From contig JAJYOQ010000167.1 in the NCBI GenBank assembly GCA_021796135.1, positions 1 through 8,322 of the forward strand: a DNA stretch of 8,322 nucleotides, written 5' to 3'. The position numbers were made by a program, and so were the translations under genes. Shown here one piece after another: positions 1 to 5,763 of the stretch; within the stretch, counting starts at the first letter, position 1; every line of letters starts with the position of its first letter. The stretch comes from Bacteroidota bacterium. GTDB taxonomy: Bacteria > Bacteroidota > Ignavibacteria > Ignavibacteriales > Ignavibacteriaceae. Below the pieces are notes generated by a model, which saw nothing but the letters and a program-made list of their open reading frames with translations, did no database searches and was not told the DNA's origin.

Positions 1-836
1 GTGAAGTCGAGAATAAGAAAAAAAACGGAGATCCGTTTTATACTCAATTACTTATTTCGCCCATTTTGGATAATGATGGATCTGTTACAGGATTTTTTGG
101 TATTCATAGGGATTTAAGCGAAAAGAAATTATTAGAAAAACAGCTTATCCATACACAAAAAATGGAAAGTATCGGGACTTTAGCAGCCGGTGTCGCTCAT
201 GAGGTAGGAAATCCACTTGCTTCAATTTCTGCTTTAGTGCAGGTAGTTCAGAGATCAACTAGTGATGAATTTGCTAAAGAAAAATTAGAATTGATAAAAA
301 AGCAAGTAACTAGAATTTCAAAAATTATACGGGATTTGGTTGATTTTTCAAGACCTTCTAATTATGAACTACAGCTAACCGATATAAACCAAAATGTAGT
401 AGATGCAATAGAGATTACTAAAGTTGGAGCAAAGGCGAAGGATATATCTTTTATTCTCGATTTAAACAAGCAGATACCATTACTTCCTTTAATTTCTGAT
501 CAAATTCAACAAATATTTGTCAATATTTTATTAAACGCTGTTGATGCAATTGAAGAAATAGAGATTTCAACACAACAAAAGAAAATTGAAATTACTACAG
601 ATTTATCAGACGAAAATGTAATAATTACTTTTAAAGATAATGGTAAGGGTATACCAGAGAATAATTTAGTTAAAGTATTTGAACCTTTTTTTACTACAAA
701 GCAAGCCGGAAAGGGCACAGGGCTTGGATTGTGGGTTAGTTATGGGATAATTAAAAGTTTTCAAGGAGATATAAAAGTAGAAAGCAAACCAGGGAAAAGC
801 ACTACATTTACCATTACATTACCGATTCATCCTTAA
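1..836 (+). CDS. PAS-containing sensor histidine kinase, NtrB/AtoS-like (5' truncated by window)
   Basis: This is the C-terminal part of a sensor histidine kinase that would autophosphorylate on His and pass the phosphate to the regulator encoded next. The reading frame is open from position 3, so the gene starts before the window; the TTG at 66 is an internal Leu codon, not a start. The first ~35 visible residues (NGDPFYTQLLISPI, then GxxxGFFGIHRDLSE) match the last strands of a PAS domain and its PAC motif. A linker helix leads to the H-box AHEVGNPL, with the phospho-accepting His encoded at 198-200. The HATPase_c domain follows: N-box (FVNILLNAVDAIEE, Asn at 534-536), G1 box DNGKGIP, F box FEPFFTTK and G2 box GKGTGLGL. 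All kinase boxes look intact. No transmembrane segment is visible, but the N-terminal sensor part is missing, so location and signal are unknown. It lies 14 bp upstream of the regulator and is probably cotranscribed with it. Confidence 0.95.
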   Translation, partial: EVENKKKNGDPFYTQLLISPILDNDGSVTGFFGIHRDLSEKKLLEKQLIHTQKMESIGTLAAGVAHEVGNPLASISALVQVVQRSTSDEFAKEKLELIKKQVTRISKIIRDLVDFSRPSNYELQLTDINQNVVDAIEITKVGAKAKDISFILDLNKQIPLLPLISDQIQQIFVNILLNAVDAIEEIEISTQQKKIEITTDLSDENVIITFKDNGKGIPENNLVKVFEPFFTTKQAGKGTGLGLWVSYGIIKSFQGDIKVESKPGKSTTFTITLPIHP

Positions 837-850
837 AAAAAGAGGAATAT

Positions 851-2203
851 ATGGAAAGAATATTAGTTGTTGATGACGAAGATATAATAAGAGAGTCGTT
901 ATCTTTTGTACTGAAGAAGGAAGGATATTATGTGCAGGAGGCAGAGAACGGAAAAGCAGCATATAATAAACTATTAGAAGAATCATTTGACCTTGTGGTA
1001 ACTGATCTTGAAATGCCTGAAATGAAAGGCATAGAATTGCTTGAAGAAATCAAGAAATTAAACATACAAACTGCAGTAATTATTATTACTGCTTTTGGAT
1101 CATTAGACACAGCAATTATAGCATTACGAAACGGAGCAAGCGATTATCTTTTAAAGCCAGTTGAATTTGACGAACTTTTAATAAAAATTAAAAGATTATT
1201 TGAAGTTAGAACCTTAATTCTTGAAAACAGATTATTAAGGAAAGAAATTCAAAGAAATTTTGATTTTGAAAATATTATTGGTAAAAGTCCTGCAATTAGA
1301 AAAATATTTGATATGATTCAGACAGTTGCAGATACAGATTCTACAGTTTTAATTTCAGGAAAAAGCGGCACCGGTAAGGAATTAGTAGCCCGTGCACTTC
1401 ATTATAATAGCAAAAGAAAAAATAAAACTCTTATATCTGTGAATTGCGGAACTATTACGGAAAATTTGATTGAAAGTGAATTATTTGGGCATAAAAGAGG
1501 AGCATTTACAGGAGCAATTGCTGATAAAGAAGGATTAGTAAAGGCAGCTGACGGAGGTACGCTTTTCCTTGATGAAATAAGCGAATTACCTCTTCAACTT
1601 CAAGTTAAATTACTAAGGGTATTGCAGGAAAAAGAATATACACCAGTCGGATCAACAGTTCCTATCTCAGTGAATGTCAGATTTATTGCTTCAACAAATA
1701 AAGATTTGAAAGAAGAAGTAGCCGCAGGAAAGTTTAGAGAAGATCTTTATTATCGATTAAATATTGTCGAAATAAATCTGCCGTCTTTAAAGGAACGGGA
1801 GGAAGATATACCGTTATTAGCAGATCATTTCTTAAATAAATATCGGAAAGAATTAAATAAGAATATTAAAGGAATCGATAGCGATGCAATGAGGGCGCTT
1901 TTAAATTATGAGTGGAAAGGTGAAATAAGAGAGCTGGAGAATACTCTTGAAAGAGCAGCAATTTTTTGTAAGACTGATTTTATAACAGTTGCCGATTTAC
2001 CGCAGACATTCACTTCCAAACTAGCAATACCTGATTTTACTAAACTTGGATCGCTTGAAGAATCGGTTAATAAATTTGAAAGAGAATATATATTTAAAGC
2101 CCTTGAGAATAATGGTTTTGATAAAGAAAAGACTGCTGATTTGTTACATGTTGGATTATCAACTCTTTATAGAAAGTTGAAAGAACTTGACATTAAAGCT
2201 TGA
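851..2203 (+). CDS. Sigma-54-dependent response regulator, NtrC family
   Basis: This is a cytoplasmic transcription activator of 450 residues, the usual NtrC/AtoC/ZraR length. The receiver domain (1-115) has the acidic pair D8-D9, phospho-acceptor D52 (VVTDLEMPE), T80 and K102, so it should be phosphorylated by the upstream kinase. The AAA+ domain (about 140-370) has Walker A GKSGTGKE (170-177), the sigma-54 contact loop GAFTGA (217-222), Walker B GGTLFLDE (235-242), STNKDL (281-286) and the arginine-finger stretch REDLYYRLN (296-304). A Fis-type helix-turn-helix ends the protein (about 405-448, TADLLHVGLSTLYRKLKEL). The sensor II motif reads WKGEIRELEN (355-364) where the family usually has WPGNVRELEN. 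The ATG at 851 is preceded by a purine-rich AGAGGA (841-846), spacing 4. The intact GAFTGA predicts true sigma-54 dependence. Its targets cannot be read directly; the spacer after it is one candidate. The ortholog within the family is not resolved, so no gene symbol is given. Confidence 0.96.
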   Translation: MERILVVDDEDIIRESLSFVLKKEGYYVQEAENGKAAYNKLLEESFDLVVTDLEMPEMKGIELLEEIKKLNIQTAVIIITAFGSLDTAIIALRNGASDYLLKPVEFDELLIKIKRLFEVRTLILENRLLRKEIQRNFDFENIIGKSPAIRKIFDMIQTVADTDSTVLISGKSGTGKELVARALHYNSKRKNKTLISVNCGTITENLIESELFGHKRGAFTGAIADKEGLVKAADGGTLFLDEISELPLQLQVKLLRVLQEKEYTPVGSTVPISVNVRFIASTNKDLKEEVAAGKFREDLYYRLNIVEINLPSLKEREEDIPLLADHFLNKYRKELNKNIKGIDSDAMRALLNYEWKGEIRELENTLERAAIFCKTDFITVADLPQTFTSKLAIPDFTKLGSLEESVNKFEREYIFKALENNGFDKEKTADLLHVGLSTLYRKLKELDIKA

Positions 2204-2221
2204 AATCAGGATAATTTCAAG
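2199..2221 (+). repeat. Perfect 8-bp inverted repeat over the regulator stop codon
   Basis: CTTGAAAT (2199-2206) and ATTTCAAG (2214-2221) are exact reverse complements around a 7-nt loop. The left arm contains the TGA stop of the response regulator. No T-run follows directly (the next bases are AACTTAGTC), so an intrinsic terminator is doubtful. It may be a weak 3'-end hairpin or chance. Confidence 0.4.
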
Positions 2222-2263
2222 AACTTAGTCATGGGTTTTCCTTCTCAATCTTTAAAAGAAAAA

Positions 2264-2289
2264 TTTTTTCATTTCCACAAATGAGAAAA
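2264..2289 (+). repeat. 11-bp stem-loop, A/T-rich
   Basis: TTTTTTCATTT (2264-2274) pairs with AAATGAGAAAA (2279-2289) around the loop CCAC, with a single T-G wobble. The structure sits 60 bp past the regulator stop. A T-run lies on the 5' side and no clear one on the 3' side, so it does not look like a standard plus-strand terminator. It could end the two-component transcript, protect its 3' end, or act as a DNA site. Confidence 0.45.
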
Positions 2290-2292
2290 AAT

Positions 2293-2318
2293 TTAATGCA
2301 TTAATATTTATTAATGCC
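2293..2318. promoter_or_regulatory. Cluster of TTAATGC/GCATTAA half-sites (possible activator-binding site)
   Basis: TTAATGCATTAA (2293-2304) is a perfect 12-bp palindrome. Overlapping it, GCATTAAT (2298-2305) and ATTAATGC (2310-2317) form a second perfect 8-bp inverted repeat with a 4-bp centre. TTAATGCC (2311-2318) recurs inverted as GGCATTAA at 2393-2400. Symmetric sites like these are what a dimeric Fis-type HTH activator would bind, and the position about 110 bp before a possible transcription start suits a sigma-54 enhancer. The protein that binds here, if any, is unknown. The sequence is low complexity, so chance is not excluded. Confidence 0.4.
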
Positions 2319-2390
2319 GCAAATTGCTTCATTTTGCTAAAATTAGATACTTTTAATTATTTCTTACCTTTATTTAACCATTTTAATAAA

Positions 2391-2419
2391 TTGGCATTAA
2401 AATAGAACTTACCTAATTA
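2391..2419 (+). promoter_or_regulatory. Candidate promoter of the receiver-UspA operon
   Basis: Two readings are possible. As a sigma-54 promoter, TGGCA (2392-2396) is a perfect -24 core, and the -12 region at correct spacing reads TAGAA (2403-2407): it keeps the first G but has A where the nearly invariant C is expected. As a sigma-70-like promoter, TTGGCA (2391-2396) is followed after 17 bp by TAATTA (2414-2419), a weak -10. A sigma-54 start would fall near 2418 and give a leader of about 28 nt. Neither reading is strong. Confidence 0.3.
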
Positions 2420-2428
2420 AATTAATTA

Positions 2429-2449
2429 ATGGAAAATATTAAGGTATGA
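2429..2449 (+). CDS. Possible six-codon leader mini-ORF (MENIKV)
   Basis: An ATG at 2429 opens a six-codon frame whose TGA (2447-2449) overlaps the ATG of the receiver gene as ATGA. The receiver gene itself has only AAGG (2441-2444) directly against its start, too close for a normal ribosome site. Terminating ribosomes on the mini-ORF could therefore restart on the receiver gene. The mini-ORF has no evident Shine-Dalgarno of its own, and short chance ORFs are common in such sequence. Confidence 0.2.
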   Translation: MENIKV

Positions 2450-2799
2450 AAAACGTCATAATATTTAGTTCTGACGCAACTATGTGTTTAAATTTTTTAA
2501 TGTATTTGCATGATGATTATAACGTTACAACGACAACTGATTTTTCTGTTTTAAATATTATGACTTCAAATCTCAATTTGGATATGGTGATAATAGATAC
2601 CGAACCATCAAAACAAATTGAAGAATTTTGTTCAAAAATAAAAGCAATAAAGCCTCAATTATTGGTTGTACTAACATATGTATATGATAACCACGTAAAG
2701 GACTTTGATAAAAGTATTAGAAAATACGCAAATACCATTTTTTACAAGCCGTTTGATCTAAACGAAGTTACGAAACAATTGATGGCTTTGTTCGTCTAA
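2446..2799 (+). CDS. Stand-alone receiver-like (CheY-fold) protein with degenerate acidic pocket
   Basis: This 117-residue protein has the length and alternating pattern of a single response-regulator receiver domain with no output domain. Conserved positions are the central aspartate D51 at the end of strand 3 (MVIIDTEP), T77 after strand 4 (LLVVLTYV) and K101 before a Pro (FYKPFD). The Asp pair that normally binds Mg2+ after strand 1 is missing: the protein reads VIIFSSD, with Ser8-Ser9 and only D10 acidic. Metal-dependent phosphorylation of D51 is therefore uncertain. It may be a pseudo-receiver, a phosphate sink, or a protein-interaction module. It is the first gene of a same-strand run with uspA (42 bp gap) and the exported protein. 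The ATG at 2446 lacks a well-spaced Shine-Dalgarno; no better in-frame start is evident. The specific partner is unknown. Confidence 0.8.
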   Translation: MKNVIIFSSDATMCLNFLMYLHDDYNVTTTTDFSVLNIMTSNLNLDMVIIDTEPSKQIEEFCSKIKAIKPQLLVVLTYVYDNHVKDFDKSIRKYANTIFYKPFDLNEVTKQLMALFV

Positions 2800-2828
2800 A
2801 TATCAGTTCTTATATAGTGTTTAATTTA

Positions 2829-2836
2829 TAAGGAGG
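2829..2836 (+). promoter_or_regulatory. Near-perfect Shine-Dalgarno of the UspA gene
   Basis: TAAGGAGG is followed after 5 nt by ATG at 2842. It is far stronger than the sites before the receiver gene and korA, which points to high translation of the UspA protein. It favours ATG 2842 over the adjacent in-frame GTG 2845. Confidence 0.75.
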
Positions 2837-2841
2837 ATGTT

Positions 2842-3342
2842 ATGGTGAACTTTAAGAACATCTTAGTCCCCACTGACTTTTCGGCAAATTCATTGCAAGC
2901 ATTAGAATTTGGTTATACACTCGCTCAGCAAAAACAGTCGATGCTTCACGTACTGCACATTATTGAACCAGTCTATAATCAAAACAGCTTATTAGATAAT
3001 TTTGACGAAAAGCAATTCCAGAAATCACGCATTCTTGATGCTGAAGAAGAATTAAGAAGATTTATTAACAAAATTTCCTGCCAGGGAGTTGATATTATTG
3101 AAGCTCTGCACCCCGGAGTTCCGGATGAACAAATTCTTCGTTATTCAAGAAAAAATGATATCGACCTAATAGTTATTGCTTCTCACGGCTGGACAGGATT
3201 ATCTCATCTAATTACAGGAAATGTTGCTAATAAGGTTTTGCGTTATTCAGAAGTACCAACTATTTGTATTAAATCAAATATTCCTCTTCAAAAAGAAAAT
3301 AGATTATTGCACAGTACATTTGCTGAAAATTGGGTAGGTTGA
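2842..3342 (+). CDS. Universal stress protein, UspA family
   Basis: This is a single-domain UspA protein of 166 residues (family usually 140-160), cytoplasmic and likely a dimer. The first strand and P-loop-like turn are typical: NILVPTDFSANSLQALEF (6-23). The nucleotide-binding signature G-x2-G-x9-G-(S/T) of ATP-binding members appears as A113-x2-G116-x9-G126-N127 within ASHGWTGLSHLITGN. The first Gly is Ala and the last Ser/Thr is Asn, and both changes also occur in other Usp proteins. ATP binding is therefore plausible but not assured. The C-terminal strand VPTICIK is present and is followed by a ~20-residue tail that is not part of the fold. The gene lies 42 bp after the receiver gene and 41 bp before the exported protein, suggesting one stress-response transcript. 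The exact biochemical role of Usp proteins is not set by sequence. Confidence 0.93.
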   Translation: MVNFKNILVPTDFSANSLQALEFGYTLAQQKQSMLHVLHIIEPVYNQNSLLDNFDEKQFQKSRILDAEEELRRFINKISCQGVDIIEALHPGVPDEQILRYSRKNDIDLIVIASHGWTGLSHLITGNVANKVLRYSEVPTICIKSNIPLQKENRLLHSTFAENWVG

Positions 3343-3369
3343 TTTTTGGCTGAATAATAGACAGTCAAA

Positions 3370-3377
3370 GGAAGGAG
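3370..3377 (+). promoter_or_regulatory. Ribosome binding site of the exported-protein gene
   Basis: GGAAGGAG lies 6 nt before ATG 3384, a strong and well-spaced Shine-Dalgarno that fixes this start. Confidence 0.65.
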
Positions 3378-3383
3378 TTAGTA

Positions 3384-3821
3384 ATGAAAACGACTTTGTC
3401 GGTTTACTTTATCCTTTTCTATTTAATATTTTCCCCTTTATTATTCCCACAGTCTAAAAAAGACGGTTGGGAAGATGGTAGTAAATTTAATAATCTTTAT
3501 AATACAGGCACGGTTGATACAATCATCGGAGAAGTGACACAAGTCGATGATATTTCTCCAATGAAAGGAATGGAACCAGGAATTAGAGTTTTGGTAAAGA
3601 TTAAAAATGAGATTATCCCAGCTTTTATTGCTCCAATTTGGCTTACTAAATACTTAAATTTGACCATTCGTCCTCAAGATCAAATTGAAATTTCCGGTTC
3701 GCATGTTCAATTAGAAGGGAAAAATATTATTCTTGCTTCGAGAGTTGTTTCTAATGGAATTATATTGCAGTTAAGGGATAATAAAGGACATCCGGTATGG
3801 GATTGTATGCGCCCAATTTAA
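3384..3821 (+). CDS. Small exported protein, probable OB-fold-like beta barrel, function unknown
   Basis: This 145-residue protein opens with a signal peptide: Lys2, a hydrophobic stretch at about residues 5-21 (VYFILFYLIFSPLLF), then PQSKKDG, suggesting cleavage near Gln23. The lipobox Cys is absent, so it is periplasmic or secreted rather than a lipoprotein. The mature part is beta-rich: a strand pair around DTIIGEVTQVDDI (45-57), the motif SPMKGMEPGIRVLVKI (59-74), a middle part with IAPIWLT, then DQIEISGSHVQLEGKNIILASRV (99-121) and a closing LRDNKGHPVWD. That pattern of a modulation strand, a GSxV turn and a final RDxxGxPVW resembles small exported OB-fold-like proteins I recall from anaerobic and metal-reducing bacteria. 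Their function is not established. The protein has one Cys (in the C-terminal WDCMRP) and no CxxCH heme motif. It is last in the operon and ends 30 bp from the converging nuclease gene. Confidence 0.78.
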   Translation: MKTTLSVYFILFYLIFSPLLFPQSKKDGWEDGSKFNNLYNTGTVDTIIGEVTQVDDISPMKGMEPGIRVLVKIKNEIIPAFIAPIWLTKYLNLTIRPQDQIEISGSHVQLEGKNIILASRVVSNGIILQLRDNKGHPVWDCMRPI

Positions 3822-3851
3822 TTTTATTTTATACGTAACTGGAATGAAAAA

Positions 3852-5657
3852 TTATGTATTCAGAAAACTCTTGACATCAAATGTTGATGCTTCAGGAGGT
3901 TGATGGAATGCGTTAATATTCCCCAATTTGATATACAAGTCATTTTTTGAGCTGTAATCCTTTAGATAAAAAATTCTCACTTTATTTCGGTTCTTTATTA
4001 ACCAATTAAGGGTTATTTTAATTTTTTCAAGGTCTTCTTCGCTGGGGAATTCATTTCTTCTAATAGTTTTTTCAAAATAGTCATCAAGTGCATTTTCAAA
4101 AAAATCTTTATTATCTAATGCATACTTTTTGATAAATATTTTACTTTGAAGCATTAGAATATAATCTTTCGAAAAGGAATCGCTAACCTCGATAAGAATG
4201 TTTGCTTGGTTAACGGGTTCCGCCAGGAGGGATGACTTATGAGTTTGAGAAAGAATTAAATTAATCAATTCCTTTATTTCCGATGCTTTTTCATATTTTA
4301 AGGATTCCGAATAGATTTTCATTTTATTTATTAACCTATTTAGAGCAAATTGATTTTTTCCGTAAAGAAATTCGTAAATTTTTTCTAATTCTTGTGAGTA
4401 GCTTACTTTATCATTCGAAATGCATGGAGCTGTGCATCTTTCGATATCTGCTAAAAAACATTTTCGACCTTTTGAAAACTCACTATCAGAACATTCCCGA
4501 ATTTCAAAGGTTCTATTAATCATATCAAGTACCGAAAGAGCCTTTTTTCTGGAAATGAAAAGTCCGAAATAATCATTCCCGTCAAAATCAAATGAATTGC
4601 ATATTTCAATTGAAGGGAATTCGTGAGATAAATTAATCCTAAGGAAGTATTTATTACTATATTTTTTAAGTAATGTATTGAATTTTGGTTTTAATATTTT
4701 TATTGATTCGGCTTCTGTAATCAGAGCAGTTAATTCAGAATTAGTTATTTCTATTTTAAGTCGAGCAGCATGCTGAACAATTTTTTTTGCTTTTCTTGGA
4801 GATGTAGGCGAGAAATATGATTTGACTCTGCTTTTTAGTGAGCTTGCTTTCCCAATGTAAATTATTTTATCATGCGAATTCAAAAAATAATAAATACCCG
4901 GAGAATCGGGTAACACCGAGACATCCTCTCCGAGTTTTTTGCTAATTTTCTTATTATTCAATTGAAGTGATTGAGGAGAGTTTTGAAAATTAATTAAATC
5001 TTCAATTGTTCTTAGGTTAAACTTTAATTTAAGTTCATTAATCATCTTGATGAATGCATGAGCAGTTGCCTCGGCATCACCTAATGCACGATGTGATGAA
5101 ATATTTTTAATATTTAAATGATTAATTACAGAACCTAGAGACTTACTTTTAAGAAACGGGTATAATCGTCTAGCTATTTTTAATGTACATAAATTCTGAT
5201 TAGTTAATGGATTTTTGCCGCAGTACAGAAATTCTTTGCGCAAGAATCCCAAGTCGAAAGAAAAATTATGACCCACTAGAATATCTTCCTTAACAAATTC
5301 AGATATATTATCAATAATATCTTCAAAAAAGGGAGCGTTAATGATATCATTAGTGGTAATACCCGTTATTTGAGTAATATTATAAGGAATTGTTTTTCCG
5401 GGATTAATTAAAGATTCATACCTTTTAATTATTCTTGAACCAAATACCTTTACCATCCCAATTTCTATGATGTTATTATGTGCAGCAGAAATTCCTGTAG
5501 TTTCTACATCCAAAATACAAAAGCGTGTCTCATCGATCGGATATTTAAGTATTTCATTATTCACGGTGTGTAAATCTAAACCTTGCTTAAAAGATTTCAA
5601 AATATAGATGAGGTATTTATCACTTAAAGCTAAAGTATTCGCATTTATCAATTGCAT
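3852..5657 (-). CDS. DEDDh exonuclease / GIY-YIG (UvrC N-terminal-like) fusion nuclease
   Basis: This 601-residue protein is a composite. Residues 45-208 form a DnaQ-like DEDDh 3'-5' exonuclease: D50-E52 in LDVETTG, D135 in GHNFSFD, and H189 with D194 in SHRALGDAEA, so all five catalytic residues are present. Residues 248-330 form a GIY-YIG nuclease: LPDSPGIYYF, IIYIGKA, the arginine R277 and the glutamate E315 before SIKILKPKFN. Next comes a UvrC-type Cys cluster, C400-x7-C408-x3-C412 (RCTAPC), then a helical pair like the UVR motif that binds UvrB (about 425-470, LINKMKIYSESLKYEKASEIKEL). The last ~130 residues are not recognised. The UvrC C-terminal RNase H-like nuclease and HhH domains are absent. 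Known relatives include mycobacterial Rv2191 and, for the GIY-YIG part, the Cho endonuclease; a DNA-repair role is inferred from these. ATG 5657 is the first in-frame start after an upstream stop, and no clear Shine-Dalgarno precedes it. Confidence 0.93.
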   Translation of the reverse strand: MQLINANTLALSDKYLIYILKSFKQGLDLHTVNNEILKYPIDETRFCILDVETTGISAAHNNIIEIGMVKVFGSRIIKRYESLINPGKTIPYNITQITGITTNDIINAPFFEDIIDNISEFVKEDILVGHNFSFDLGFLRKEFLYCGKNPLTNQNLCTLKIARRLYPFLKSKSLGSVINHLNIKNISSHRALGDAEATAHAFIKMINELKLKFNLRTIEDLINFQNSPQSLQLNNKKISKKLGEDVSVLPDSPGIYYFLNSHDKIIYIGKASSLKSRVKSYFSPTSPRKAKKIVQHAARLKIEITNSELTALITEAESIKILKPKFNTLLKKYSNKYFLRINLSHEFPSIEICNSFDFDGNDYFGLFISRKKALSVLDMINRTFEIRECSDSEFSKGRKCFLADIERCTAPCISNDKVSYSQELEKIYEFLYGKNQFALNRLINKMKIYSESLKYEKASEIKELINLILSQTHKSSLLAEPVNQANILIEVSDSFSKDYILMLQSKIFIKKYALDNKDFFENALDDYFEKTIRRNEFPSEEDLEKIKITLNWLIKNRNKVRIFYLKDYSSKNDLYIKLGNINAFHQPPEASTFDVKSFLNT

Positions 5658-5716
5658 AAAGTATCGGATCGCATTATTTTTAGTTTAGGATATTTATTAA
5701 AGAATATTCATGCTTC

Positions 5717-5735
5717 AAGATTGCGGATAAATCTT
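5717..5735. repeat. 6-bp inverted repeat in the nuclease-kor divergent region
   Basis: AAGATT (5717-5722) and AATCTT (5730-5735) flank a 7-bp centre. It lies between the two divergent starts, where an operator could act on either gene. It is short and may be chance. Confidence 0.25.
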
Positions 5736-5750
5736 AAGTAAAAATATTAT
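5721..5750 (+). promoter_or_regulatory. Weak candidate promoter for korAB
   Basis: TATTAT (5745-5750) differs from the TATAAT -10 consensus at one base, and TTGCGG (5721-5726) lies 18 bp upstream as a poor -35. The start would be about 20 nt before korA. The 119-bp divergent gap must hold promoters for korA and for the minus-strand nuclease, but no convincing one is visible for the latter. Confidence 0.25.
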
Positions 5751-5763
5751 TAAACAGCAAAGG

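Larger units (their letters stand above)
2204..2445. other. Gene-free AT-rich spacer with clustered inverted repeats
   Basis: These 242 bp separate the two-component genes from the receiver-UspA operon. I see no convincing protein gene on either strand and no RNA gene. It holds a long A/T hairpin (2264-2289), a repeated half-site TTAATGC/GCATTAA (2293-2318 and 2393-2400), a partial sigma-54-like or sigma-70-like promoter (2391-2419) and a six-codon mini-ORF ending on the next start codon (2429-2449). Base composition is clearly more A/T than in the flanking genes, as expected of a promoter region. Confidence 0.7.

Noticed and set aside
66..836. TTG at 66 as the start of a 256-residue histidine kinase
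   Set aside because: The frame is open to the window edge and codes for the end of a PAS domain upstream, so TTG is an internal Leu codon.
2845..3342. In-frame GTG at 2845 as the UspA start
   Set aside because: ATG 2842 sits 5 nt from a near-perfect Shine-Dalgarno. GTG one codon later is possible but has no advantage.
3798..3833. TGGG/CCCA followed by a T-rich run as a terminator of the exported-protein gene
   Set aside because: The stem is only 4 bp with a 10-nt loop and lies inside the coding end, too weak to call.
4283..4519. Plus-strand 78-residue open frame
   Set aside because: It lies wholly inside the nuclease gene on the other strand, with no family resemblance or ribosome site.
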